Shown here: positions 16,030-24,313 of the stretch, one piece after another
Numbering within the stretch: position 1 is the first letter of the stretch
Layout of the letters: every line of letters begins with the position of its first letter
Assembly: GCF_025195085.2 (NCBI RefSeq)
Contig: NZ_JANAVY020000024.1
Coordinates: forward strand, 1-47,803
Direction of reading: 5' to 3'
Length of the DNA: 47,803 nt
Origin: Vibrio intestinalis
GTDB lineage: Bacteria > Pseudomonadota > Gammaproteobacteria > Enterobacterales > Vibrionaceae
Notes under the pieces: generated by a model
What the model was told of the DNA's origin: nothing
What the model saw: only the letters and a program-made list of their open reading frames with translations
Database searches by the model: none
Position numbers and translations under genes: made by a program

Positions 16030-18738
16030 TTAGTAGCCCATCAGTTTTAGCAAATCTTCAGCGGTACTGATTGCTTCTTTGCGGTTTGCAATATTGAGCT
16101 TTTGATACAAGTTGCGAATGTGAGTCTTGATGGTGGTGGCGGCCACATCCAACTCTTGCGCGATTTGTTCATTACTAAAGCCTGAATAGATCAGACCAAG
16201 TACCTGCCATTCACGTTGAGTTAGTGGGCTAGTGCGCACAAGCTCAGGAATGTTAGGGTGGTTGACCAATTTCTCGACAAACTCTTCGTCAAAGTGCACT
16301 GAGCGGCTACGTTGCGTGGTAGAGATATCTCTCATGAGCTGCTGCGCTCGGTGGCGTTCTAAATCACCGAGTTCAGACTTGTTGCTGATCTTTTCTAATA
16401 GATGGCCAATACGCGCGCCATCGACCAAGTAGTTGCCCAAAATGCCGGTTTGATTGGTTAGCTCAAGAGCGTCTTTAAGCATCTGCTTAGCCACGTCATC
16501 TTGTTTGAGCTCTTTGGCTAATACTGCTTGCACAATCATGTTGCGGTTGGTGTCGGTAATCAATTGGTTTTGATCGGCTTGCTGTTGCAAGAAACTCAAG
16601 GTTTGCTGCGCGTCGTCAAATAGACCAAGATTGATTTGCGCACGAGCAATATTGCGCCATTGCAACTGAGTAAAGTGGTTACAGGCTTTTTCTGGTCGCG
16701 TTGCTGTGTTTAGCCATTGATCGATGGCATCAGTATTACCGCGCGCTTGCCAGTAGAGAATCTGTGAAAGTGACGCATTGGCCGTCCAATCGACGTGATA
16801 GGTCGATTGTTTCATCAGATGATCGATATGATTAATGAACTTGGCAGCTTTATCGAGTTCGCCACGGCCAATCGCAATACGTGCCAACATCGAGTAGCAA
16901 TGTAAGTGCTTACTTGGATCATGTTTACCAAGTACATCCAATCCTTTATACACGCACTCTTCTGCTTCATCTAATCGGTTCCAGAACCAGAAAATCTGCG
17001 CGCGAATACGTAGCAAGAATTCGTGTAAAGGCACTTGATGAAGCTGCTGTTCGTCGATCAATTTAAAGGCATTTTCTTGCACTTCAAAAGCGGCTTGAAC
17101 ATAACCTTGAGCAATTAAAATTTCGCTTTGTTGCAACATCGCCCATAGCGCTTGATGGTGCACTTGATACTGACGCGCCAGCTTTTCTGTTTGCTGCATC
17201 ATCGGTAATGCGCGGCTTAAGTTACCCAGCACGTGGTTTACTTCACCAACGACCGATGTGGCGACGATGCGGCTATGGTAAACCGTGCTGTCCATTTGGC
17301 TTAGCGCCAACTCCGCCAATTCAAGCGCTTGTTCCGGCTCGTTTTGGTTGATGGCCACTTGAGCGCGCAACGCATTGAACTCACCTTGCTCAATGGTGGA
17401 TAGCTTCACATTGAGGCGGTCCATCTCTTCTGCGGCTTTTTTGAGAAGATCACCCACATCATCATAGCGGTGCTGGCTTTGGGCAAGCCACGCTTGCAGC
17501 ATGCACAGTTTCGGCGCGCTGTAGAGCTGTTCATTAGATAGAGAGCAGATGGCTCTTTCTAAGACGCTTAGCTCACCGTTGTTAAACATGCGCCAACCGT
17601 ATTGGTGCAATATGTCTGCGGTTAATTGGCTATTGCCCGATTTCTGTGCGTGAGACAGCGCTTGCTGTGGCACAGATTGGCTCAGCCAAGCACGAGCGGC
17701 CATTTCATGTAGGTTTTGCTCTTGCAATGGAATGCGAGCTTGGCGCTCATGAGCAAGAAACTCTGCAAATAGATTGTGGAAGCGATACCAGTTTTGCTCA
17801 CCTTCCAGCGGATGAATAAACAAACCATAACGGTTAAGCGATTCAATCATACCCAACGCATCTTCTCGCTGAGTTAAGGCGCTGACTAGTGCATCATTAA
17901 AGTGATCAAGCACTGAACATTGCAGTAAAAATAGGCGGGTTTCTTGGTCGAGCAAATCAAACACTTCTTCGACTAGATAATCCCATAAATGTGCGTGATT
18001 GAACTGTGAGACCGACTCTGCCGATTGCTGTAACGTTTTGTTTTGATGTTGAGCTTGCAGCGCGATCAGTTGCAGCGCAGAAGGCCAGCCCTCGACGTAA
18101 TTGCACAGATTGCCGGCAATTTCTTCGTCAATACCATCAGTGATGCGTTGATTGAAGAATCGCGTCGTTTCTTCGCCATCAAACGCCAGTAGGTCGTTGC
18201 CAATTTCAATCATTAAATCACGCACACGCAAGTTCGCGGTGCCAAGCGGCGGTGCAGAACGGCTAGTAACAACCAGCGTGAGGTTGTCTGGCATGTGTTT
18301 AAGGAAAAAGCGCATCGCTTCATGAATTTCATCGTCATTGATCAGATGGTAATCATCAAGCACAAGGAAGCACTCTTTGTGGAAGCATGACATCTCTGCA
18401 AATACTTCACTAAATAGGCTTCGTAATGAAGAAAATTGGCGTTTTTCGGCTAATTTCAAGGCATTTGGGCACGCGTTGTCGCACGCTTTGTTTAGCGCTT
18501 GAAGTAGATAGTTAATAAATCGGAAAGCATCGTTGTCGCTGTCATCAATGCTGTACCAACCGACATTAGGTTTGTCAGCTAGCCATTGCGCAGCCATTGT
18601 TGTTTTTCCATACCCCGCAGGAGAGCGAAATAGAACCAGTTTGTAAAAAGGCGCTTGTTGCAGCAAATCAAGCACTCTTGGACGGACGATTGCATTGTGC
18701 AGACGACCGGGACGTGTCAATTTAGAAGGAATCCACAT
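16030..18738 (-). CDS. malT: Maltose regulon activator MalT
   Basis: The 902-residue STAND-family activator matches E. coli MalT in length (901). It has a Walker A P-loop (S-P-A-G-Y-G-K-T-T, residues 39-47), a Walker B (L-V-L-D-D-Y, 125-130), a long superhelical TPR-like sensor region binding maltotriose (about 440-800) and a C-terminal LuxR-type helix-turn-helix (about 830-895, with L-T-x-R-E-W-Q-V-L and the I-A-x-E-L-D-V-A-A-T-T-I-K-T-H recognition helix). With ATP and maltotriose bound it activates mal promoters. It is divergent from malP-malQ across a 592-bp region holding likely MalT and CRP sites. Confidence 0.97.
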   Translation of the reverse strand: MWIPSKLTRPGRLHNAIVRPRVLDLLQQAPFYKLVLFRSPAGYGKTTMAAQWLADKPNVGWYSIDDSDNDAFRFINYLLQALNKACDNACPNALKLAEKRQFSSLRSLFSEVFAEMSCFHKECFLVLDDYHLINDDEIHEAMRFFLKHMPDNLTLVVTSRSAPPLGTANLRVRDLMIEIGNDLLAFDGEETTRFFNQRITDGIDEEIAGNLCNYVEGWPSALQLIALQAQHQNKTLQQSAESVSQFNHAHLWDYLVEEVFDLLDQETRLFLLQCSVLDHFNDALVSALTQREDALGMIESLNRYGLFIHPLEGEQNWYRFHNLFAEFLAHERQARIPLQEQNLHEMAARAWLSQSVPQQALSHAQKSGNSQLTADILHQYGWRMFNNGELSVLERAICSLSNEQLYSAPKLCMLQAWLAQSQHRYDDVGDLLKKAAEEMDRLNVKLSTIEQGEFNALRAQVAINQNEPEQALELAELALSQMDSTVYHSRIVATSVVGEVNHVLGNLSRALPMMQQTEKLARQYQVHHQALWAMLQQSEILIAQGYVQAAFEVQENAFKLIDEQQLHQVPLHEFLLRIRAQIFWFWNRLDEAEECVYKGLDVLGKHDPSKHLHCYSMLARIAIGRGELDKAAKFINHIDHLMKQSTYHVDWTANASLSQILYWQARGNTDAIDQWLNTATRPEKACNHFTQLQWRNIARAQINLGLFDDAQQTLSFLQQQADQNQLITDTNRNMIVQAVLAKELKQDDVAKQMLKDALELTNQTGILGNYLVDGARIGHLLEKISNKSELGDLERHRAQQLMRDISTTQRSRSVHFDEEFVEKLVNHPNIPELVRTSPLTQREWQVLGLIYSGFSNEQIAQELDVAATTIKTHIRNLYQKLNIANRKEAISTAEDLLKLMGY

Positions 18739-19013
18739 CGTATTTATATCCTCGATACCAATCCCAATGGTTGGGGGAGTTGGTTCTTTACCCGTCTTAC
18801 CCCATGTCCATTTTTATTATGTAATGTTGGACATATCAGGGTCATATTGATGATTAAAATCATCGGTATTTATGCAATGTTACTGCTGAATTATTTTTCT
18901 CCGAGTGATAAGAGGTCAGACTTTTGAACAATTCACATTTTACGGCTAACTACGCCCCAAAAGTGTGATGGCGATCTTTTATTTGTTGCTTTTTTAACCT
19001 CTTCACATGCGAG

Positions 19014-19023
19014 CCTCCTACCA
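19014..19023 (-). promoter_or_regulatory. Candidate MalT box, distal
   Basis: On the minus strand this reads TGGTAGGAGG, eight of ten positions matching the enterobacterial MalT box consensus GGGGA(T/G)GAGG. Weak alone, but it shares TAGGAGG with the proximal candidate. Confidence 0.25.
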
Positions 19024-19145
19024 AATACACTGCAACTTGTTAACTAGCTTCCAAAGTTATGTGACCAGATGAGCATATTTGTAATCTGATGAAATTATCT
19101 CTCATCCAACCGTAATAAACCGCATCTAGTTTTAGAGGGGTGGCG

Positions 19146-19163
19146 TTGTGATCATAATCACTG
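19146..19163. promoter_or_regulatory. CRP-cAMP binding site upstream of malP
   Basis: The sequence TTGTGATCATAATCACTG contains the exact GTGA-N6-TCAC core (19148-19161). It lies about 170 bp before the malP start in the malT/malP divergent region, as expected for a catabolite-repressed maltose promoter. Confidence 0.65.
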
Positions 19164-19259
19164 GTGTATGTCGGAATTACGTCATTGATGCGACTTAGAT
19201 CACTGAGTGCGAGGTTTTACGCCCTCTACGCCCTGAGGACTCCTCCTAATTCCTACCTA

Positions 19260-19269
19260 GGGTAGGAGG
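19260..19269 (+). promoter_or_regulatory. Candidate MalT box, proximal to malP
   Basis: GGGTAGGAGG matches nine of ten positions of the MalT box consensus. An inverted TCCTCC element lies about 20 bp upstream (19240-19246), so MalT could bind as a pair here. Inference from consensus only. Confidence 0.4.
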
Positions 19270-19330
19270 ATGTTTAGCTTGCCCTGCCCATGCAGGATAA
19301 GTAGCAAGGAAACTAAAAGAGATTTCACCG

Positions 19331-21784
19331 ATGAAACCTACACAACAAACTACGTTTGACAAAGCGTCATTTCAAAACAGCGTAAAGAAGCACCTAAGTG
19401 CGACTTATGCAACCACGATTGAAAAGGCAAGCAGCCGTGAGTGGTACTTAGCAATGGGTCGTGCTCTTGCTGAGCTAACAACTTTTGACTTGCTAGAAAC
19501 TGAGCAAGATCCAAAAATCAAAAATGCTAAGAGTGTTAACTACCTTTCACTAGAATTCCTTATCGGTCGTCTAACGGGTAACAACCTAATCAGCATGGGT
19601 CTGTACGAGCAGATCACAGACGCTATGGCTGAACTTGGTCACAACCTGACTGACCTACTAGAAGAAGAGCGTGACCCTTCTCTAGGTAACGGTGGCCTAG
19701 GTCGTCTAGCTGCATGTTTCATGGATTCTTGTGCAGCACAAGAATACCCAACAATAGGCTACGGTTTGCACTACGAATACGGTCTATTCAAACAGTCTTT
19801 CGAAGACGGTCGTCAAAAAGAAGCACCAGATGCATGGCGTGGTGTTGAAGGCTACCCTTGGGAAGTAGCTCGTCCTGAGCTGGCACAAGAGATCGGTTTT
19901 TACGGTCACGTTGAAGTTGTCACTGAAAACGGTAAAGAAGTTCGTAAATGGGTACCAGGCATGAGCGTTAAAGCAATGCCATGGGATCTACCTATCGTAG
20001 GTTACGAATCTGACACGGTTTACCCACTGCGCCTGTGGGAGTGCCAAGCAATTGCACCATTCTCACTAGCAAGCTTTAACAACGGTGATTACTTCGAAGC
20101 TCAGCACGCACTTATTGACGCGGGCAACATCACTAAAGTTCTATACCCGAACGACAACCACGAGAAAGGCAAGACACTGCGCCTAATGCAGCAGTACTTC
20201 CACTCAGCAGCGTCTGTTCGCGATATTTTACGTCGTCACGAAGAAGCTGGCTTTACTCTAGCGGATCTACCTAAACAAGAAACGATTCAGCTTAACGATA
20301 CGCACCCAACAATCGCTATCCCTGAGCTAATGCGCATCTTAATCGATGAGCGCGGCCTATCTTGGGATGAAGCGTGGGCAATCAGCTCTCAAACGTTCGC
20401 ATACACCAACCACACTCTATTGCCAGAAGCTCTAGAAACTTGGCCTGAGTCGCTAATTCAGCGCCTACTTCCACGTCATATGGAAATCATTTTTGAAATT
20501 AACCACCGCTTCCTAAAAGAAGTGCGTGCAATGTGGCCAGGTGATGGTGAGAAGCAAGCTAAGCTTTCTATCATCCAAGAAGGTTTCCACCGCATGGTTC
20601 GCATGGCTAACCTATGTGTAATTGGTTCTTACGCGGTTAACGGCGTAGCAGCACTTCACTCTGAACTCGTTAAGAAAGATCTTTTCCCAGAGTTCCATGA
20701 GATGTACCCAACTCGTCTACATAACGTAACGAACGGTATCACGCCTCGTCGTTGGTTGAAGTTCTGTAACCCAGGTCTGTCTGCGCTAATCACAGACAAG
20801 ATCGGTTCTGAGTGGCCAGCGAAACTTGAGCAGCTAGAAGGCGTTGCTCAATACGCAACAGACGCGAAATTCCAAAAAGAATTCATGGCGGTTAAGAAAG
20901 AAAACAAACAGCGTCTTGCTGATTGGGTTCAAGAAAACATGGGTATCGAGCTAGATACTAACGCTATCTTTGACGTGCAAATCAAGCGTCTACACGAGTA
21001 CAAGCGCCAGCACCTAGACTTGCTACACATTCTTTCTCTATACCACCGCATCATCAACGAACCTGGTTTTGAATGTACACCACGCGTATGTTTCTTCGCA
21101 GCGAAAGCCGCACCGGGTTATCACCTAGCGAAAGAGATTATCTTCGCGGTGAACAAGATTGCTGACAAGATCAACAACGATCCACGCATTGGTAACAAGC
21201 TGAAAGTTGTATTCATTCCTGATTACCGCGTAAGCATGGCTGAAATCATTATCCCTGCAGCAGACGTTTCTCAGCAAATCTCTCTAGCGGGTAAAGAAGC
21301 ATCTGGTACGGGTAACATGAAGATGGCTCTTAACGGTGCATTGACTATCGGTACGATGGATGGTGCAAACGTTGAGATTCGTGAAGAAGTGGGCGATGAA
21401 AACATCTACATCTTCGGCCTAGACGTAGAGGGTGTTCAAGCGGTTAAAGCGGCGGGTTACAACCCATACGTTTACTACCACGCAGACCCACTACTGAAAG
21501 CGTCTCTAGACCTACTAACAGGTGAAGAGTTCACTCCAGGTCAACCAGGTCTACTGCGTGCAACGTTTGATAGCCTGCTAGATGGTGGTGACCCATACCT
21601 ATGTCTTGCTGACTTTGCTTCATATGTGCAAGCGCATGAAGAGATGGGCAAACAGTACAAAGACCAAGCGGGTTGGGCGAAGAAAGCCATCCTTAACACG
21701 GCGCTGGTGGGCAAATTCAGCTCAGACCGTAGTATCCGTGATTACGTAAATAACATTTGGAAACTGGAAAGCGTTAAACGTTAA
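19331..21784 (+). CDS. malP: Maltodextrin/glycogen phosphorylase
   Basis: The 817-residue GT35 enzyme uses phosphate to cleave alpha-1,4-glucan ends, releasing glucose-1-phosphate in the cytoplasm. The PLP-binding signature E-A-S-G-T-G-N-M-K-M-A-L-N-G-A is intact with the Schiff-base Lys at about K664, and the conserved D-P-S-L-G-N-G-G-L-G-R-L-A segment is present near residue 115. Length fits MalP/GlgP. Codon use is strongly biased (many CTA, GGT, CGT), typical of a highly expressed Vibrio gene. It is the first gene of malPQ, divergent from malT and so probably under MalT and CRP. Whether glycogen or maltodextrin is the main substrate cannot be told; glgB nearby suggests both. Confidence 0.96.
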   Translation: MKPTQQTTFDKASFQNSVKKHLSATYATTIEKASSREWYLAMGRALAELTTFDLLETEQDPKIKNAKSVNYLSLEFLIGRLTGNNLISMGLYEQITDAMAELGHNLTDLLEEERDPSLGNGGLGRLAACFMDSCAAQEYPTIGYGLHYEYGLFKQSFEDGRQKEAPDAWRGVEGYPWEVARPELAQEIGFYGHVEVVTENGKEVRKWVPGMSVKAMPWDLPIVGYESDTVYPLRLWECQAIAPFSLASFNNGDYFEAQHALIDAGNITKVLYPNDNHEKGKTLRLMQQYFHSAASVRDILRRHEEAGFTLADLPKQETIQLNDTHPTIAIPELMRILIDERGLSWDEAWAISSQTFAYTNHTLLPEALETWPESLIQRLLPRHMEIIFEINHRFLKEVRAMWPGDGEKQAKLSIIQEGFHRMVRMANLCVIGSYAVNGVAALHSELVKKDLFPEFHEMYPTRLHNVTNGITPRRWLKFCNPGLSALITDKIGSEWPAKLEQLEGVAQYATDAKFQKEFMAVKKENKQRLADWVQENMGIELDTNAIFDVQIKRLHEYKRQHLDLLHILSLYHRIINEPGFECTPRVCFFAAKAAPGYHLAKEIIFAVNKIADKINNDPRIGNKLKVVFIPDYRVSMAEIIIPAADVSQQISLAGKEASGTGNMKMALNGALTIGTMDGANVEIREEVGDENIYIFGLDVEGVQAVKAAGYNPYVYYHADPLLKASLDLLTGEEFTPGQPGLLRATFDSLLDGGDPYLCLADFASYVQAHEEMGKQYKDQAGWAKKAILNTALVGKFSSDRSIRDYVNNIWKLESVKR

Positions 21785-21795
21785 TCCATTTATGT

Positions 21796-21822
21796 GCCTC
21801 TCTAGCTTTGTCTAGAGAGGCT
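21796..21822 (+). terminator. Hairpin between malP and malQ
   Basis: A stem of about 10 bp (GCCTCTCTAG / CTAGAGAGGC) with a short loop and the tail TTCTTAGTTT. Its place inside the malPQ pair suggests attenuation that lowers malQ relative to malP, or an mRNA-stabilising hairpin. Confidence 0.6.
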
Positions 21823-21859
21823 TCTTAGTTTGAAGGTAAGCAGTCCTTCGGAGAGAGCG

Positions 21860-24040
21860 ATGACACAACAAAATCCATTAAAACAAGTCGCTGAAATGGC
21901 GAGAATTGCCGACAAATATGTAAGTGCTTGGGGCAGCGAAGCCAAAGTTGAAGATGAAACTATTCGTCGTTTGCTTGCTTCATTAGGCTATGACACCAGT
22001 AGTGATAAAAATCTACTCGCATCTGCGCAAAAAATGCATAAAAAAGATGTGCTTGAACCAGTGGTTGTCGTACGTGAAAGCTATCCGATTGAAGTTGAAT
22101 TGAACTTAGGTAGCAGCGCTCGTGAAAGTGACTTCAGCTGGCGCTTAGAAACAGAGCAGGGAGAGGTACTTGAAGGCTATCTTCAGTCTCAGATCGTTCG
22201 TGATGAACGTGCCGAGGGTGGCCCTTTAGTGTTTGCCCTACCGGGTGATATTGAATGGGGTTACCACAAGCTGATTGTCGAGCGTAAGCGCCGCAAATCA
22301 CCTTACACTGCGACGTTAATCTACACGCCTGATTCATGCTACAAGCAGCCTCAAATTGAGCAAGGCAAAAAGATGTGGGGCCCAAGTGTGCAGCTATACA
22401 CACTGCGTACCCAACACAACTGGGGTATGGGTGACTTCGGTGACCTAAAACAATTGGTGTCAGAGATTGCGTCTCGTGGCGGCGATTTTGTTGGCCTAAA
22501 CCCAATTCACTCACTGTTTCCTGCTAACCCAGAAGGGGCAAGCCCATACAGCCCATCTTCGCGCCGCTGGCTAAACATCTTGTACATTGATGTAAGCTCT
22601 GTACCTGAGTTTTCGCTCAGTGCTGAAGCGCAGCAACAAGTGGGCAGCGCAGAGTTCCAGCAGCGTTTGCAACGTGCGCGTGAATCTCACTGGGTAAATT
22701 ACACAGAGGTCGCGGAGCTGAAGCTAAGCGTGTTGCCACTGTTGTACAAAGAATTTAAAAAACGTCACCTAGATAAAAACAGCGAGCGCGCACAATCGTT
22801 CCTAGAATTTGTTGAAATCGGTGGCGAGAGCTTGATGCACCAAGCAGCGTTTGATGCGTTACATGTGAGTCTTCATCAACAAGATTCATGCGTTTGGGGT
22901 TGGCCTGTCTTCCCTGAGCAATACCGCCGCTTTGAAAACAGCGCAGTACAAGACTTTATCAGCGAAAACCAAGATCAAGTGAACTTGTACCTGTACTTGC
23001 AATGGGTTGCTGACAATCAAATTAAAGAAGCGCAAGCACTGGCTGAAGAGAAAGGTATGTCAGTTGGCCTATATCGCGATTTAGCGGTAGGTGTTGCAGA
23101 CTCAGGTGCTGAAACATGGGCTGATGATGGCAACCTAGTATTGGATGCAAGCATTGGTGCGCCGCCAGATATTTTAGGCCCACTGGGTCAAAACTGGGGC
23201 TTACCACCGCTTAACCCTCAAGTGCTAAAAGCCACCAGCTACGATGCCTACATCAAGCTACTGCGAGCGAACATGAAACACTGTGGCGCACTGCGTATTG
23301 ACCACGTTCTTGGTCTACTGCGTCTATGGTGGATTCCAAAAGGTGAAGGCGCAACTAAAGGGGCGTACATCTACTACCCAGTAGAAGATATGCTGGCGAT
23401 TCTTGCGCTTGAGTCACACCGTCATCAATGTAGTGTGATTGGTGAAGACTTAGGTACTGTGCCAGATGAGATTGTCGACATTCTGCGTGATGCGGGCGTG
23501 CACTCATACAAAGTGTTCTTCTTTGAAACATCAGAAGACGACGGTGGTTTTATTTCACCTGCTCATTACGCTCCTCAGTCAATGTCAGCATTGTGTACTC
23601 ACGATATGCCAACATTACGTGGCTTCTGGCACTGCGACGATCTCAAGATGGGTCAAGAGCTTGGCCTATACCCAGACCAAGCACAGCTTAATACGCTGTT
23701 TGATAATCGTCTTGAGTGTAAACAAGGAATTTTAGATTCAGTGGCGTGGCATGGTTACCTACCAGAAGGTATTGGCCGTGATGCGCAATATGTGCCAATG
23801 GACACCCATCTTGCTCAGGCGCTGCAGTTACACGTAGCGGCAGGCTCTTCAACGTTGTTGAGCGTTCAGCTAGAAGATTGGTTAGAGATGGACAAACCGG
23901 TAAACATCCCGGGCACTGTGAATGAATATCCTAACTGGCGTCGTAAGCTCTCAATGAACTTAGATGAAGTATTCTCAAAAGCTGAGGTGAATGAGATTGC
24001 GAACAAACTGACAGAAGTACGCGCTAAAGTCAGTAAATAA
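21860..24040 (+). CDS. malQ: 4-alpha-glucanotransferase (amylomaltase)
   Basis: From the ATG at 21860 (GGAGAGAG upstream) this is a 726-residue GH77 enzyme that transfers maltodextrin segments between chains, supplying MalP with longer substrates. The catalytic residues are visible: nucleophile D481 in R-I-D-H-V, acid/base E529 in I-G-E-D-L-G-T-V-P and D582 in T-H-D-M-P-T. The extended N-terminal region (about 1-140), typical of proteobacterial MalQ, is present. The frame extends to a TTG at 21830, but the ATG has the better ribosome site. It follows malP by 75 bp and is followed by a terminator. Confidence 0.96.
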   Translation: MTQQNPLKQVAEMARIADKYVSAWGSEAKVEDETIRRLLASLGYDTSSDKNLLASAQKMHKKDVLEPVVVVRESYPIEVELNLGSSARESDFSWRLETEQGEVLEGYLQSQIVRDERAEGGPLVFALPGDIEWGYHKLIVERKRRKSPYTATLIYTPDSCYKQPQIEQGKKMWGPSVQLYTLRTQHNWGMGDFGDLKQLVSEIASRGGDFVGLNPIHSLFPANPEGASPYSPSSRRWLNILYIDVSSVPEFSLSAEAQQQVGSAEFQQRLQRARESHWVNYTEVAELKLSVLPLLYKEFKKRHLDKNSERAQSFLEFVEIGGESLMHQAAFDALHVSLHQQDSCVWGWPVFPEQYRRFENSAVQDFISENQDQVNLYLYLQWVADNQIKEAQALAEEKGMSVGLYRDLAVGVADSGAETWADDGNLVLDASIGAPPDILGPLGQNWGLPPLNPQVLKATSYDAYIKLLRANMKHCGALRIDHVLGLLRLWWIPKGEGATKGAYIYYPVEDMLAILALESHRHQCSVIGEDLGTVPDEIVDILRDAGVHSYKVFFFETSEDDGGFISPAHYAPQSMSALCTHDMPTLRGFWHCDDLKMGQELGLYPDQAQLNTLFDNRLECKQGILDSVAWHGYLPEGIGRDAQYVPMDTHLAQALQLHVAAGSSTLLSVQLEDWLEMDKPVNIPGTVNEYPNWRRKLSMNLDEVFSKAEVNEIANKLTEVRAKVSK

Positions 24041-24058
24041 CGGCTAATTGAGATAATT

Positions 24059-24107
24059 ACCCAAGCGGTTTGGTTGAGCTTTTTGCTCGGCTAAGCCCTT
24101 GGGTTTT
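24059..24107 (+). terminator. malQ terminator
   Basis: Outer stem ACCCAAG (24059-24065) / CTTGGGT (24098-24104), an inner GAGC-TTTTT-GCTC hairpin, then TTTT, 18 bp after the malQ stop. Confidence 0.7.
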
Positions 24108-24241
24108 CCGCGTTTTAGGGTATGACTAAATATAGGTGGCTGATATAACAAAATTCTGTTTTGGTCACTCAAAGCGCTAGCGGAATTCGTTAAGATATGA
24201 AACGCTGTACCTAGCATAAGTTAGGTATAGGATTTACCCGT

Positions 24242-24259
24242 CCCGTATGCGGGTTTTTT
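24242..24259 (+). terminator. Leader terminator-like hairpin upstream of glgB
   Basis: CCCG-TATG-CGGG followed by TTTTTT lies 55 bp before the glgB start. It may be an attenuator in the glgB leader or a second stop for malQ read-through. A 6-bp dyad TACCTA/TAGGTA sits just upstream (about 24210-24230). Confidence 0.55.
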
Positions 24260-24313
24260 GCTTGTTGTACTGCTCTAAGAGCAGAACGGAAGTTAGGTTA
24301 GGGAGATAATAAC

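Larger units (their letters stand above)
18739..19330. promoter_or_regulatory. malT-malP divergent regulatory region
   Basis: No gene is visible in these 592 bp. Structures seen are an inverted repeat ATGTCCA (18804-18810) / TGGACAT (18828-18834), a dyad GATGATT-AA-AATCATC (18849-18864), a CRP-type site and candidate MalT boxes, the latter two listed separately. The nearest visible ribosome-binding purines for malP are AAGAGA about 15 bp before its ATG. Confidence 0.55.

Noticed and set aside
22134..22514. 126-residue frame antisense to malQ
   Set aside because: Shadow of the malQ coding sequence; no family character.
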